Shown here one piece after another: positions 32,096 to 40,645 of a stretch of 64,000 nucleotides of DNA. The notes beneath the pieces are model-generated. The model saw only the letters and a list, made by a program, of their open reading frames with translations. It was not told the origin of the DNA and did no database searches. Origin of the DNA: Oceanobacillus bengalensis (GTDB lineage: Bacteria > Bacillota > Bacilli > Bacillales > Amphibacillaceae); the NCBI RefSeq assembly GCF_003628445.1, contig NZ_RBZO01000006.1, positions 62,001 to 126,000 of the forward strand, given 5' to 3'. The position numbers and the translations under genes are program-made. The number at the start of each line of letters is the position of its first letter. Within the stretch, counting starts at the first letter, position 1.

Positions 32096-32851
32096 CTATT
32101 TACCTTTTTCAAACTTAGCTAGAAATGTCATTGCACGTTCTAAAGGTACATCCGCATTATAATGCCAATTTTCATAATCCATTTCTCCACTTGGTTCACA
32201 GTAGACAAGTTTTAAATCCATATCAAGTGTTAGCAACTTCAAGTCAGTAGGAGAATAGCACCTTAAAGATTGAATGATTTTCTTATCTTTGTTCTCATCA
32301 ATCCAACACGTATTAATCATCCTACTTTCATATGCATCAAAATCATAATGACTATTGTAGTTTCCGAATTTCATTTTTTGCCCGGTAACCTTTGACCAGT
32401 ACCAAGGCGTGTAGACATCTATTAGAGCAATACCATTTGGATTTAACCAGTTCGTTACTCTTTCTAACAACACTTGTTGGTGCCTATCAGAACCAATTCC
32501 AAATCCATCCCAGTAGCAAATAACGTCAAATGCTTCATGTAAGGTTACCTCGTAAAAATCTCCATGAACAATGCTTAACCTTTCACTAACATTATTTTTT
32601 TGTGCAAGTTCTTTCATATGCCCGACAGCTGAAGGTGCAAGTTCGATAACGGTTACTTCATACCCCTTCTTCGCAGCAGCTACAGCGAATTGCCCACTTC
32701 CACCACCTAGTTCAAGTATCTTCTTAACTGGGTATTCACTATATTTATCTACTTTCTCAACTAAGCTGTCCAATAAACGTTCCGTATTATATTCTTTATT
32801 TGCATGTAACCACTCGAATTGTGTATCATAAAAATCTTTTGACCATTCCAT
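32096..32851 (-). CDS. class I SAM-dependent methyltransferase
   Basis: A 251-residue methyltransferase. Motif I is ILELGGGSGQFAVAAAKKG (residues ~43-61), followed by the acidic VTVIELAPSAV and DVICYWDGFGIG, which suit S-adenosylmethionine binding. The C-terminal part is beta-rich and could hold the acceptor site. Substrate unknown. The start is ATG at 32851 with AAGGAGGGC upstream on the minus strand. Single gene, separated from its neighbours. Confidence 0.9.
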   Translation of the reverse strand: MEWSKDFYDTQFEWLHANKEYNTERLLDSLVEKVDKYSEYPVKKILELGGGSGQFAVAAAKKGYEVTVIELAPSAVGHMKELAQKNNVSERLSIVHGDFYEVTLHEAFDVICYWDGFGIGSDRHQQVLLERVTNWLNPNGIALIDVYTPWYWSKVTGQKMKFGNYNSHYDFDAYESRMINTCWIDENKDKKIIQSLRCYSPTDLKLLTLDMDLKLVYCEPSGEMDYENWHYNADVPLERAMTFLAKFEKGK

Positions 32852-33170
32852 AAAAGCCCTCCTTAGAATAATTTAATCGTTTTCTAAGCATGCTTTTAAG
32901 TGAAAATTAAGAATACTCAAGGGAATCCTCCTTTTGTATGACGGAATATTTCTAATTTAGTATAATCAATTTAGGTTGCTTATTCAATTAAAAGGAAAGC
33001 ATGATCTAAAAGCAGAGAATAATCTTAGCAAATACTTTTAAAACTGAAAGAATCAAATAGAAGTTATTGAGGGGGAGTAATCGGTGGAGTTAATTGCACT
33101 TAATCAAAATCTGTTAAAGAGCAACAGAAACGAGCAACCATCACTGTCTATGATTACTCGCTTTTCTGTT

Positions 33171-33311
33171 TTACTTATCACCATCGTTTAATCTTCTTGC
33201 TTCCTCAGGACTCGACATTTTAGTCGATCCTTTATAACGTAACCCAACATCACGGTCGGATTCCACGCGTCCACTTTGTTTTAATTTCTTTTCTTGACGA
33301 TCTTTTCCCAT
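33171..33311 (-). CDS. YpzI-like small protein
   Basis: A 46-residue basic protein beginning MGKDRQEKKLKQSGRVESDR and continuing with LRYKGSTKM and SPEEARRLN, which fits the YpzI family of Bacillus; function is unknown. AGGAGGTGC lies at good spacing upstream of the ATG. Conserved only among Bacillaceae, which supports the assignment of the window. Confidence 0.85.
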   Translation of the reverse strand: MGKDRQEKKLKQSGRVESDRDVGLRYKGSTKMSSPEEARRLNDGDK

Positions 33312-33386
33312 TTTTAGCACCTCCTAACATTAACATGGGTCTTTTAAAAAGAATTATGCGCGATAGTTATATTGACTGTTTTCTAG

Positions 33387-33602
33387 AAGATTGTTGCTTT
33401 TCTTTTTCTGCGGCTATGCTGTAGAAGCCTTTCTTGTCCTGGGGGAAAAGCACGTGTCTGAAGCCCTCGCAGTGAGTGGTCTTTGCTGGCGAGGAGGGCT
33501 CTGAGTCCCTGCCCTAGGATGCGCGTACTACCCGGAACGGAATCGGGCATAGCACATACGCAGAAGTTTATATCAAATGTCAATTATAAAAAGGCAACAA
33601 AT
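33387..33602. repeat. GC-rich intergenic repeat with terminal inverted repeat-like ends (copy D)
   Basis: A ~215-bp segment, much richer in G+C than its surroundings, containing AGCACGTGTCTGAAG, GGCGAGGAGGGCT and CCGGAACGGAATCGGGC, closely matching the segment at 49812. Ends: GATTGTTGCTTTT on the left and AAAAAGGCAACAAATT on the right form imperfect inverted repeats; the same ends and their outer flanks recur around 57484-57861. It carries no plausible gene. MITE-like origin is inference. Confidence 0.7.
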
Positions 33603-33723
33603 TATGCGAAAACAGCCTTTATAGAAAACAATTCATATCAAATCAATATAATTATGCTAATATTATGAGTATTAGTTTTGGTAAGGATTTTATTATAAGA
33701 AAGGTTAACGAGGAGGATTAATA

Positions 33724-34131
33724 ATGACAACACCAAAACATATCGTATCAGCTGCAACAATAGTATTAAATGATCAAGGGAAAATTTTATTGATAAAAGG
33801 GCCGAGAAGGGGATGGGAAATGCCTGGTGGACAGGTTGAGGAGGGGGAGTCTCTAAAGAATGCTGCTATTCGAGAAACAAAAGAAGAATCTGGCATTGAT
33901 ATTGAGATTATAACGTTTTGTGGTGTATTCCAGAATGTAAAAGCTAGTATTTGTAACACATTGTTTTTGGCTAGACCAATTGGAGGAGAACTTACAACTA
34001 GCTCGGAAAGTCTAGATGTTGGATTTTTTCCAATAGAACAAGCAATGGAAATGGTTACTTTTAAGAATTTCAGGCAAAGAATGGAGTATTGCTTGAATCC
34101 AGATCTTCATCCGTTTCTTGTTGAATTTTGA
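33724..34131 (+). CDS. NUDIX hydrolase
   Basis: A 135-residue NUDIX enzyme hydrolysing a nucleoside-diphosphate-linked compound. The Nudix box is complete: G36-x5-E42-x7-R50-E51-x2-E54-E55-x-G57-I58 (GGQVEEGE then RETKEESGI). Substrate cannot be told; MutT-like housecleaning or an ADP-ribose-type substrate are options. GAGGAGG lies just before the ATG. A short stretch after its stop shows no convincing gene. Confidence 0.92.
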   Translation: MTTPKHIVSAATIVLNDQGKILLIKGPRRGWEMPGGQVEEGESLKNAAIRETKEESGIDIEIITFCGVFQNVKASICNTLFLARPIGGELTTSSESLDVGFFPIEQAMEMVTFKNFRQRMEYCLNPDLHPFLVEF

Positions 34132-34220
34132 ACTAGCAGTTTCCTAAATACATCCATAATAAGATTGGAACAGGAACAAAAGTATATGCACCGAATAAAA
34201 AAGTAGGAGTAGCTAAAGGA

Positions 34221-34763
34221 TTAGCTCGTTCGTTCAAAATGATTCGATGGCTGGTAATTATTTATTTTCGAATCTAACCTTTTGATACGAGTAAGTGCGT
34301 TCGCATAATCTATTTGACGATAATGATGATTTCCACCAGGTTCTTCATCGGCTTCGTCAGCAATAGCTACGACCTTTTGTAGGGGACTAAGATGTAAATT
34401 GCCCTCTGGCAAGTATGAGTCTGTGTGAAGAAGAACTGCTAGAGCAATTGCCTTGGCATCTCTAAAATCCTCGCCACAGCGAACAAGTAATTTATGTGCG
34501 CGGGCAGCACCTTTGATGGCATGGATATCATTTTCTTTGTACATATCATAATCCCATTCTCCGCTCCCGCTGTACCAGCTATAATGACCGATGTCATGCA
34601 GGAAGCCTGCTTTTGCTGCTAAATCAGGATTTACATCTGATTTAATGGCAATATCGAAAGCTTTCTCAGCAACAGAAATAGCATGTGCAATTCCAGAACG
34701 ACCAACATACTTTTGAGCGATCGGGTGTATGAACAACATTTCTAGTGTCACATTTCTATTCAT
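34221..34763 (-). CDS. HD-domain phosphohydrolase
   Basis: A 180-residue metal-dependent phosphohydrolase of the HD superfamily: the first His in RSGIAHAISVAEKA, the HD pair in GFLHDIGHYSW, and a later VLLHTDS and AIADEADEE region supplying further ligands. Such small HD proteins act on nucleotides or cyclic dinucleotides; which is not apparent. AAAAAGGAGG precedes the ATG. Convergent with the NUDIX gene. Confidence 0.88.
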   Translation of the reverse strand: MNRNVTLEMLFIHPIAQKYVGRSGIAHAISVAEKAFDIAIKSDVNPDLAAKAGFLHDIGHYSWYSGSGEWDYDMYKENDIHAIKGAARAHKLLVRCGEDFRDAKAIALAVLLHTDSYLPEGNLHLSPLQKVVAIADEADEEPGGNHHYRQIDYANALTRIKRLDSKINNYQPSNHFERTS

Positions 34764-35000
34764 TTATTTTCCTCCTTTTTATCTATATTTCGTATGAAAT
34801 AAAAAAGTTTATTGTTGTATACAATAACACTTCTCAACAAGTAATACAATCGTTTTTCTATAAATTTAAAATTTCATTTTTGAAAAGGATAATTGCCTAT
34901 CTATAGCGAATTCATAGAAATAACAGTATTAGAAATTTAATAATGAATGGAAGAAAGGAGGCAGAGAAGGGGTTACAGTTATAAATGAGAGGTGAAAGAA

Positions 35001-35669
35001 ATGAAAAAGGCCGTTCTATTTGATTTAGACGGAACATTACTAAATAGAGATAAATCCTTGGAGGTATTTATTGCTGACCAATACGAGAGGTTAAATAAAT
35101 GGCTTGGCCACATACCAAAAGGTACCTATATTTCAAGATTTATCAAGCTTGATAATCATGGTCTGATTTGGAAAGATAAAGTTTATCAACAATTAGTGGA
35201 TGAATTTAATTTGAGACCGCTCACTTGGGAATTTCTACTTGAAGATTACCTCACACGGTTTAATAATAATTGTATACCTTTTCCTAATGTCTCTTCAATC
35301 TTAGAGCAATTAAAAACTGAAAATTTTCTATTAGGAATGATTACGAACGGCAAAGGGAGTTTCCAAATGGATAATATAAAGGCTTTGGGTATTGAAAATT
35401 ATTTTGATACAATTCTAATTTCTGATTGGGAAGGAATGAAAAAGCCAGATACTGTAATATTTAAAAGAGCCTTAGAAGGATTGAATGTTTCACCCAAAGA
35501 AAGTATCTTTGTTGGGGATCATCCAGAAAACGATATATTGGCCGCACAAAACATAGGAATGACTGGAATATGGAAAAGAAATTTCCAATGGACAATGTCG
35601 GGAGCAGATTACATAATTGATGATTTAATCGAAGTACCGTTAATTGTCCGCAAATTAAATGAAGGATAG
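35001..35669 (+). CDS. HAD-family hydrolase (phosphatase)
   Basis: A 222-residue haloacid dehalogenase-like phosphatase. Motif I DLDGTLLN carries the nucleophile Asp8 and Asp10; motif II is MITNG, motif III WEGMKKPD and motif IV VGDHPENDILAA. The helical cap (residues ~15-90) is of the C1 type, suggesting a small phosphorylated metabolite as substrate. The ATG at 35001 follows GAGAGGTGAAAG; the GTG at 34992 would lie in that site. The downstream acetyltransferase begins 76 bases on. Confidence 0.92.
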   Translation: MKKAVLFDLDGTLLNRDKSLEVFIADQYERLNKWLGHIPKGTYISRFIKLDNHGLIWKDKVYQQLVDEFNLRPLTWEFLLEDYLTRFNNNCIPFPNVSSILEQLKTENFLLGMITNGKGSFQMDNIKALGIENYFDTILISDWEGMKKPDTVIFKRALEGLNVSPKESIFVGDHPENDILAAQNIGMTGIWKRNFQWTMSGADYIIDDLIEVPLIVRKLNEG

Positions 35670-35745
35670 AATGTGGGATGCTATGAGCACCCCACAGTTT
35701 CTTCATGCCAGTACACATGAACAAAAAATTAAAAAGGTGGTTACT

Positions 35746-36186
35746 ATGAGCACGCTAACAATTATAGAACTAGTATCTGAAGAAGAAATTATGAAAGCTT
35801 TTCCGGTAATGAAACAGTTACGAACTCACCTTGATGAAAGTACCTATCTTGAATTAGTTCACGAAGCACAAGAAAAAGATTGTTATAAAATGTATGCTTT
35901 ATTTGATAAAAATGAAATTGTTGCAGTAACTGGTTTCAAGCCTATGATTACTTTGTATTACGGAAGATTTGTTTGGGTATGTGATTTAGTTACCGATATG
36001 AATAAGCGATCTAATGGCTTTGGCGAGAGGTTGCTTAAATATGTCCAGGATTGGGCAAAAGCAAATAATTATGAAAAAGTTGCTTTATCTTCAGGGCTTC
36101 AGCGCACTGACGCACATCGCTTTTATGAAGAAAAGATGAACTATGATAAAGTTAGTTTTGTTTTTAAAACCGAGGTGCCTTCATAG
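35746..36186 (+). CDS. GNAT acetyltransferase with C-terminus ending in a repeat
   Basis: A 146-residue acetyltransferase: FPVMKQLRTHLDESTYLELV is the common start of this subgroup, then FVWVCDLVTDMNKRSNGFGE with the acetyl-CoA loop, and ALSSGLQRTDAHRFYEEKMNY. Its last codons (VPS, stop) are read from GGTGCCTTCATAG immediately before the palindromic repeat at 36186, so the native C-terminus may have been altered slightly. The start at 35746 has AAAAAGGTGG upstream; an upstream in-frame ATG at 35659 is less likely. Confidence 0.88.
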   Translation: MSTLTIIELVSEEEIMKAFPVMKQLRTHLDESTYLELVHEAQEKDCYKMYALFDKNEIVAVTGFKPMITLYYGRFVWVCDLVTDMNKRSNGFGERLLKYVQDWAKANNYEKVALSSGLQRTDAHRFYEEKMNYDKVSFVFKTEVPS

Positions 36187-36235
36187 GTGCCTGTCACTTG
36201 TCGGAATATGTCGAAAACCGAAAAGTGACAGCACC
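36186..36235. repeat. GACAGGCACC palindromic repeat, copy 3 (both arms)
   Basis: GGTGCCTGTCAC (36186-36197) and GTGACAGCACC (36225-36235) in inverted orientation around TTGTCGGAATATGTCGAAAA. An extra GGTGCCT lies 12 bases to the left. Confidence 0.85.
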
Positions 36236-36391
36236 TACATTAATCCACCAGATCCCCAATTTATTACATCCTCCTTCCTCCTTTACCTTGTAATACGATA
36301 TACCTCCATTTCCAATTTTATCCATACATCCTTTTGAACAGACAAGCGGAAAATAGAATGTAGTTTTAATTGGAATGGAGGAATTTGGCCA

Positions 36392-37012
36392 ATGAAAAAA
36401 ATATTTTCGGTTTTGGTTCTTTCTTTGATGTTTGTTTTTCCATTAAATGCTCATGCTCAGATTAAAATGTTTAATGAGCCACCATTTGATTACTACAAAG
36501 TTTCAAAAGGAGACTCCTTCTGGTTTATCGCCAAACGCTATGGACTGGATTACCAGGAGTTGATGCGATTAAATCCTAGTGTCGTCCCAACAAATATGCA
36601 AGTCGGCAGTGCAATTCGCTTAAGAGATACTGCTAAAAGTCCTGCATCATTTGAACAACAAGTAGCAGATTTGGTAAATGCTGAAAGAGCGAAAGTTGGA
36701 TTAGGTCCACTGAAACATCGTGCTGACATTAAAAACGTTGCTGAAAAGAAAGCAATGGATTTAATCAATTCCAACTATTTTGCGCACAATAGTCCAAACT
36801 ATGGATCACCATTTGATATGTTAAAAACCTTTGGCATAGCTTATAGAACAGCTGGTGAGAATATAGCAAAAGGGCAAAAATCACCACAAGAAGTAATGAA
36901 TGCTTGGATGAATTCCCCAGGACACAAAGCAAATATTCTAAAAGCAGAATATGACTCCATTGGCGTAGGCTATTACCAAGGAGCATGGGTACAATTATTC
37001 ACCGGTTCATAA
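36392..37012 (+). CDS. secreted LysM-CAP domain protein (YkwD-like)
   Basis: A 206-residue exported protein: signal peptide to about AHAQ (residue 23), one LysM (YYKVSKGDSFWFIAKRYG, ~34-75) for wall binding, then a CAP/SCP domain (~90-206) with VNAERAKVGLGPL, FAHNSP, GENIAKG and MNSPGHKANIL, the conserved His/Glu pocket. Relatives YkwD and SafA-type proteins act at the wall or spore surface. GGAATGGAGG precedes the ATG. The gene is bracketed by palindromic repeats at 36186 and 37017, the second only 4 bases after its stop. Confidence 0.92.
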   Translation: MKKIFSVLVLSLMFVFPLNAHAQIKMFNEPPFDYYKVSKGDSFWFIAKRYGLDYQELMRLNPSVVPTNMQVGSAIRLRDTAKSPASFEQQVADLVNAERAKVGLGPLKHRADIKNVAEKKAMDLINSNYFAHNSPNYGSPFDMLKTFGIAYRTAGENIAKGQKSPQEVMNAWMNSPGHKANILKAEYDSIGVGYYQGAWVQLFTGS

Positions 37013-37016
37013 TAAT

Positions 37017-37076
37017 GGTGCCTGTCACTCCTCGAATTTTGGCGATTTATGTCGAAATATAGATGGTGACAGGTGC
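37017..37076. repeat. GACAGGCACC palindromic repeat, copy 4 (both arms)
   Basis: GGTGCCTGTCAC (37017-37028) and GTGACAGGTGC (37066-37076), inverted, with CTCCTCGAAT and ATGTCGAAAT between. Confidence 0.85.
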
Positions 37077-37213
37077 TTTAATATGGTAAAATTATCCTAT
37101 GCATAAAGGAGGTTCTGGATCAACATTCATACGTAAGGCTCAATTTCACAGAGAGCTTCTATAACCAAAAATAATTACATACAAGATTTACACAATTTTG
37201 GGAAAGGAAAGCA

Positions 37214-38173
37214 ATGAAAAAAAGAACGCTTTTACTACATCTCTTATTATTGTTTATACTTATCATAGCTGCATGTGGTACGGAAGAACCGAAACAAGAG
37301 ATTTCTATGCAACATACAAAGGATGTATTGCTTTTAGAAAAGCCGATTATCGAAAAACAAGAAGATGAGGCAATAGCGGAAGATAAACAACTCGAGAACG
37401 TTCAAGAAAAAAAGGTACAAGCCATCGAACAAAAGCCGGTTGTGAAATCTACCGAAGAATTGAGTAAAGAAAAAGAAGAATTGGTCCCACTAAAAGATGA
37501 GACTGAAGAAAATAAAAAGTTAATCGAAAATGATTCTGCTGGTGACACGGAAGCACCGAACGAAAAAAATGATAAAGAAACCTTCCATCAAAACGAAGAA
37601 ACTACCATAAAAGCTGGTGTGCCAACGATAAATGCTTCTCTTCCTGATGATAACTCGGAAGCAAGAGTCACACCGATTACACATGTCGTCATTCATTTTT
37701 CGAGCAACGTACTTGCTAAGCCACAAGACCCATTTGTTCCAGAAGATATATTTAATATTTTTAGGGATTATGGGGTGTCGGCCCATTATTTCATCGGAAG
37801 AAATGGTCAGATCTATCATTTGGTTTCTGAAGACAGGGTTGCCTATCATGCTGGAAAAGGGAATTTACCTGATTTTCCAAACTATAAAGACCATTTAAAT
37901 GATTACTCCATCGGGATTGAACTTGCTGCTATTGGGACTAAGAAAGAAATGGAACCCATGATGTCAGAGTCTGCCTATGAATCTATCAATCCTTCGTACA
38001 TCGGCTACACTGATGCGCAGTACCATTCTTTAGATCTTTTACTTCATGATATCCTGTCTCGAAATACGACAATTAAAAGGGATAGAAAACATATTGTTGG
38101 ACACGATGAATATGCCCCTACACGAAAAACAGATCCAGGGTCACTGTTTGATTGGTCAATCATAGGTTTTTAA
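37214..38173 (+). CDS. lipoprotein N-acetylmuramoyl-L-alanine amidase (Amidase_2)
   Basis: A 319-residue wall hydrolase fixed to the membrane by a lipobox (IIAAC, Cys21). A long charged linker (residues ~25-145) rich in Glu and Lys leads to an Amidase_2 domain (~150-319): THVVIHFSS with the first zinc His, SAHYFIGRNGQIYHLV, RVAYHAGKG and GHDEYAPTRKTDPG, the late ligands and Lys/Asp. It cleaves the amide between muramic acid and L-alanine. GGGAAAGGAAAG before the ATG. Ligand pattern complete, so probably active. Confidence 0.93.
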   Translation: MKKRTLLLHLLLLFILIIAACGTEEPKQEISMQHTKDVLLLEKPIIEKQEDEAIAEDKQLENVQEKKVQAIEQKPVVKSTEELSKEKEELVPLKDETEENKKLIENDSAGDTEAPNEKNDKETFHQNEETTIKAGVPTINASLPDDNSEARVTPITHVVIHFSSNVLAKPQDPFVPEDIFNIFRDYGVSAHYFIGRNGQIYHLVSEDRVAYHAGKGNLPDFPNYKDHLNDYSIGIELAAIGTKKEMEPMMSESAYESINPSYIGYTDAQYHSLDLLLHDILSRNTTIKRDRKHIVGHDEYAPTRKTDPGSLFDWSIIGF

Positions 38174-38268
38174 TCCATATCGTTTAAAATCCGTTTTTCT
38201 GGAATTGCATTATTTTTAAATATTTGCAACAATTAATTTAAGGTAATTACCAGAATTGGAGGAAGACG

Positions 38269-38481
38269 ATGAGTGAATTTCATTTAAGTTTCAAGAATAA
38301 AAAAGTTAGAATCTGGTTCTATTTAATGATACCGGCGATCCTTCTTAGTATTTTATTAATTATCTATTTTCCTAACAATTTGCCTCGAATATATAATATT
38401 ATACCGTCTTTACCCGTCTTCATCGCTTATGCTGTGTACTATCTTTGGTCATTTTTGATTAATAAAAAGAATAAACGATAA
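38269..38481 (+). CDS. small 2-TM membrane protein
   Basis: A 70-residue protein with two membrane helices (IWFYLMIPAILLSILLIIYF and SLPVFIAYAVYYLWSFLI) and a basic tail. TTGGAGGAAGACG gives a clear ribosome site. No family recognised. A small coiled-coil gene follows in the same direction. Confidence 0.75.
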   Translation: MSEFHLSFKNKKVRIWFYLMIPAILLSILLIIYFPNNLPRIYNIIPSLPVFIAYAVYYLWSFLINKKNKR

Positions 38482-38548
38482 TTACATAATTAAAGCAGAC
38501 TAAGGGAATTATAAGATGGATTTTATATACTTATTGGAGGGTCCATAG

Positions 38549-38824
38549 ATGGTACAACAGAACATACATGAACAATTACAACAGGCAAGTCAGAAAATAA
38601 AAGATGCTCAGGAAAAGGTTCTACAGGCTCAGGGGAAGGATTTTCAAGTATTGGAACAAGCAGAGAAGCAATTACGATTAGCGGAAGAAGAGTTACAAGG
38701 CGTAAGTAGTCAAGCTGGAACAGAAGCGACAGAGAACTCTCAATTTCAACAAGCTTTTGAAGAGCTACATGATGTACGTCAACAAGTAACAGAAGCGCAG
38801 CAAAATATTAATGATGTGTTGTAA
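38549..38824 (+). CDS. Gln/Glu-rich coiled-coil protein, 91 aa
   Basis: Almost fully helical and polar, with repeated heptad-like QA.(Q/E)K blocks (QQASQKIKDAQEKVLQAQ, LEQAEKQLRLAEEELQ), so a coiled coil. No signal peptide or catalytic motif. TTGGAGGGTCC precedes the ATG. Unknown function; recalls small stress or spore proteins of Bacillus. A bidirectional terminator follows. Confidence 0.78.
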   Translation: MVQQNIHEQLQQASQKIKDAQEKVLQAQGKDFQVLEQAEKQLRLAEEELQGVSSQAGTEATENSQFQQAFEELHDVRQQVTEAQQNINDVL

Positions 38825-38847
38825 TTGTAGATGACATCAAGCAGAGA

Positions 38848-38877
38848 AAGGCTAACCATTCCATTTTGGTTAGCCTT
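38848..38877. terminator. bidirectional terminator
   Basis: Perfect 10-bp stem AAGGCTAACC / GGTTAGCCTT between convergent genes; flanked by TAATAT right and TTTCTC on the minus strand. Confidence 0.75.
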
Positions 38878-38888
38878 AATATATTCAT

Positions 38889-40067
38889 TTAAAAGTAAGA
38901 AATCACTATACCTCCAACTGCCCCAGCTAAAACAACAACCCATGGCGGTAATTTCCAGAATACCAACATACTAAATAAAATTGCAGCAAGCGCAAAATCT
39001 ACCGCTGTAAAAATCGAGCTAATCCAAATTGGCTGGTAAAATGCGGAAATCAATATACCAACAACAGAAGCATTTACGCCCATTAATGCGCCTTTAATTT
39101 TCGGGTTGCTGCGTAAAGAATCCCAGAATGGAAGTGTCCCTAAAATTAAGAGGAATGCAGGTAAAAAGATTGCAAACGTTGCAAACAATCCACCTTGCCA
39201 GCCGTTAATTACTGTTCCGATATAAGCTGCAAAAGTGAAAAGTGGTCCAGGTACTGCTTGGGCTGCCCCGTATCCTGCTAGAAATTCTTGTTCTGTCAAC
39301 CAACCTGTAGGAACAAATTCTTGTTCTAGTAATGGTAATACAACATGTCCACCACCAAACACAAGTGCACCTGAACGATAAAAGCTATCAAATAATGCAA
39401 TCCAATCAAGTGATGTGAGATTACTTAATATCGGTAATAAAATTAACAGTCCAAAGAAAAGAGACAGGACGATATAACCAAAGCGCCGTGAAATTGGAAA
39501 TCGTGCAACATTCGATTTTTCTTCTTTTAACGTTTGCTCTCTATACATAACAAACCCAACTACACCTGCTAATAGAATAACACCAATTTGTGAATATGCT
39601 GTTTGCCAAAGCAACGTAATAACCAAAGCAAATAGTGCAATTGTTTTCCGTTTTATATCAGGAGTCAATTTTTGTGCCATTCCTAAAATGGCATGTGCGA
39701 CAACAACTACTGCAACAATTTTCAAGCCATTAATCCAGCCAGCTTCTTCCATATTAAATGTATGTAGAACCGAAGCAAAAATAATGAGTGCAATAACAGA
39801 AGGTAGTGTAAAACCAATAAATGATATGATTCCTCCCAGTACACCACCCCTGATTACACCAATTCCAATTCCCACCTGACTACTAGCAGGTCCAGGTAAA
39901 AACTGACATAATGCCACTAAGTCCGCATAACTTTTTTCATCCATCCATTTCCGTCTACGAACATACTCCTCATGGAAGTATCCCAAATGGGCGATAGGCC
40001 CACCGAAAGAGGTTAACCCAAGTCTTGTGGAAACGACTAATATTTCGAGTAGTGTTTTTAATTTCAT
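38889..40067 (-). CDS. chrA: bidomain chromate transporter
   Basis: A 392-residue CHR-family transporter of the long, two-domain type. Each half repeats the fold: the N-terminal half has TSFGGPIAHLGYFHEEYVRR and FLPGPASSQVG, the C-terminal half FGGGHVVLPLLEQEFV and AQAVPGPLFTFAAYIG. ChrA proteins expel chromate using the membrane potential. Upstream, the padR gene ends 15 bases before its start, giving a padR-chrA operon, a frequent Bacillaceae pairing. AAAGCTGGTGAAAAG precedes the ATG. The transported ion is inferred from family. Confidence 0.93.
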   Translation of the reverse strand: MKLKTLLEILVVSTRLGLTSFGGPIAHLGYFHEEYVRRRKWMDEKSYADLVALCQFLPGPASSQVGIGIGVIRGGVLGGIISFIGFTLPSVIALIIFASVLHTFNMEEAGWINGLKIVAVVVVAHAILGMAQKLTPDIKRKTIALFALVITLLWQTAYSQIGVILLAGVVGFVMYREQTLKEEKSNVARFPISRRFGYIVLSLFFGLLILLPILSNLTSLDWIALFDSFYRSGALVFGGGHVVLPLLEQEFVPTGWLTEQEFLAGYGAAQAVPGPLFTFAAYIGTVINGWQGGLFATFAIFLPAFLLILGTLPFWDSLRSNPKIKGALMGVNASVVGILISAFYQPIWISSIFTAVDFALAAILFSMLVFWKLPPWVVVLAGAVGGIVISYF

Positions 40068-40082
40068 CTTTTCACCAGCTTT

Positions 40083-40397
40083 CTAATCTTTTATTTCTTT
40101 AAATAATTCATAGGCTTTCGCACGCGCTTGAATCAGTACTTCTTCACCTTTCCTTGTTGCTGAATAATATTTGCGTATTTTCCCATCAACTTTCTGGTCT
40201 TCACGCTTTAAGAGTCCATCCGCTTCCATGTTGTGAAGAATGGGATAAAGTGTTCCGGCACTAATTTCATAGCCATGTTCCTCTAATTCCTCATGCATCC
40301 ACGCACCATAAATAGGATGTTCCTTTGCATGATGAAGGATGTGAATCTGTATAAACCCTAGAAAGAGTTTTCTAAGTATTTTATCCTCCAGTGTCAT
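40083..40397 (-). CDS. PadR-family transcriptional regulator
   Basis: A 104-residue short-form PadR regulator: a winged helix covering LGFIQIHILHHAKEHPIYGAW, YEISAGTLYPILHNMEADGL and YSATRKGEEVL, plus a C-terminal helix for dimerisation. It most likely represses the operon with chrA, releasing it when the substrate is present. AGGAAAGGAGTG precedes the ATG. A candidate operator lies 26 bases upstream. Confidence 0.92.
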   Translation of the reverse strand: MTLEDKILRKLFLGFIQIHILHHAKEHPIYGAWMHEELEEHGYEISAGTLYPILHNMEADGLLKREDQKVDGKIRKYYSATRKGEEVLIQARAKAYELFKEIKD

Positions 40398-40422
40398 TCA
40401 CTCCTTTCCTGTTATCGTAAGT

Positions 40423-40443
40423 CAATATCGAAAGCCGATATTG
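40423..40443. promoter_or_regulatory. candidate PadR operator
   Basis: CAATATCG-AAAGC-CGATATTG, an 8+8 perfect inverted repeat, immediately upstream of the padR-chrA operon. A second weaker pair, ATGATA...TATCAT, lies at 40448-40468. The site is not the ATGT-N8-ACAT of classical PadR, so its binding protein is an inference. Confidence 0.55.
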
Positions 40444-40645
40444 AAGAATGATATATAGAAACTATCATATATGCCAGCAGGTTACAATGCCTTTTAAGGG
40501 AATAAGGCATTATTTTACATAAAATTTACATAATAGATCGATTAGCAAAGAAAAGGAGTTTTACATCATGCAGGAATTATGAGTAATCATGTCGAATTTA
40601 AATATATTATGAGTGATATGTACATTCCACATTAGGAGGTAAATC

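Noticed and set aside
33084..33191. 35-codon plus-strand frame starting GTG after GAGGGGGAG
   Set aside because: Despite the ribosome-like site it overlaps the YpzI-like gene on the other strand and its presumed terminator region, and its sequence has no protein-like features.
33383..33583. 66-codon minus-strand frame in the GC-rich repeat
   Set aside because: It lies wholly within a repeat that recurs elsewhere without keeping the frame.
34132..34220. Possible gene fragment after the NUDIX gene (TKVYAPNKKVGVAKGL-like text)
   Set aside because: No start, no ribosome site, and it overlaps the end of the convergent HD gene; similarity to a known family was not recognised.
34815..34824. TTGTATACAA palindrome upstream of the HD gene as a GntR-type operator
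   Set aside because: Only ten bases in AT-rich sequence; expected by chance and not placed on a recognisable promoter.
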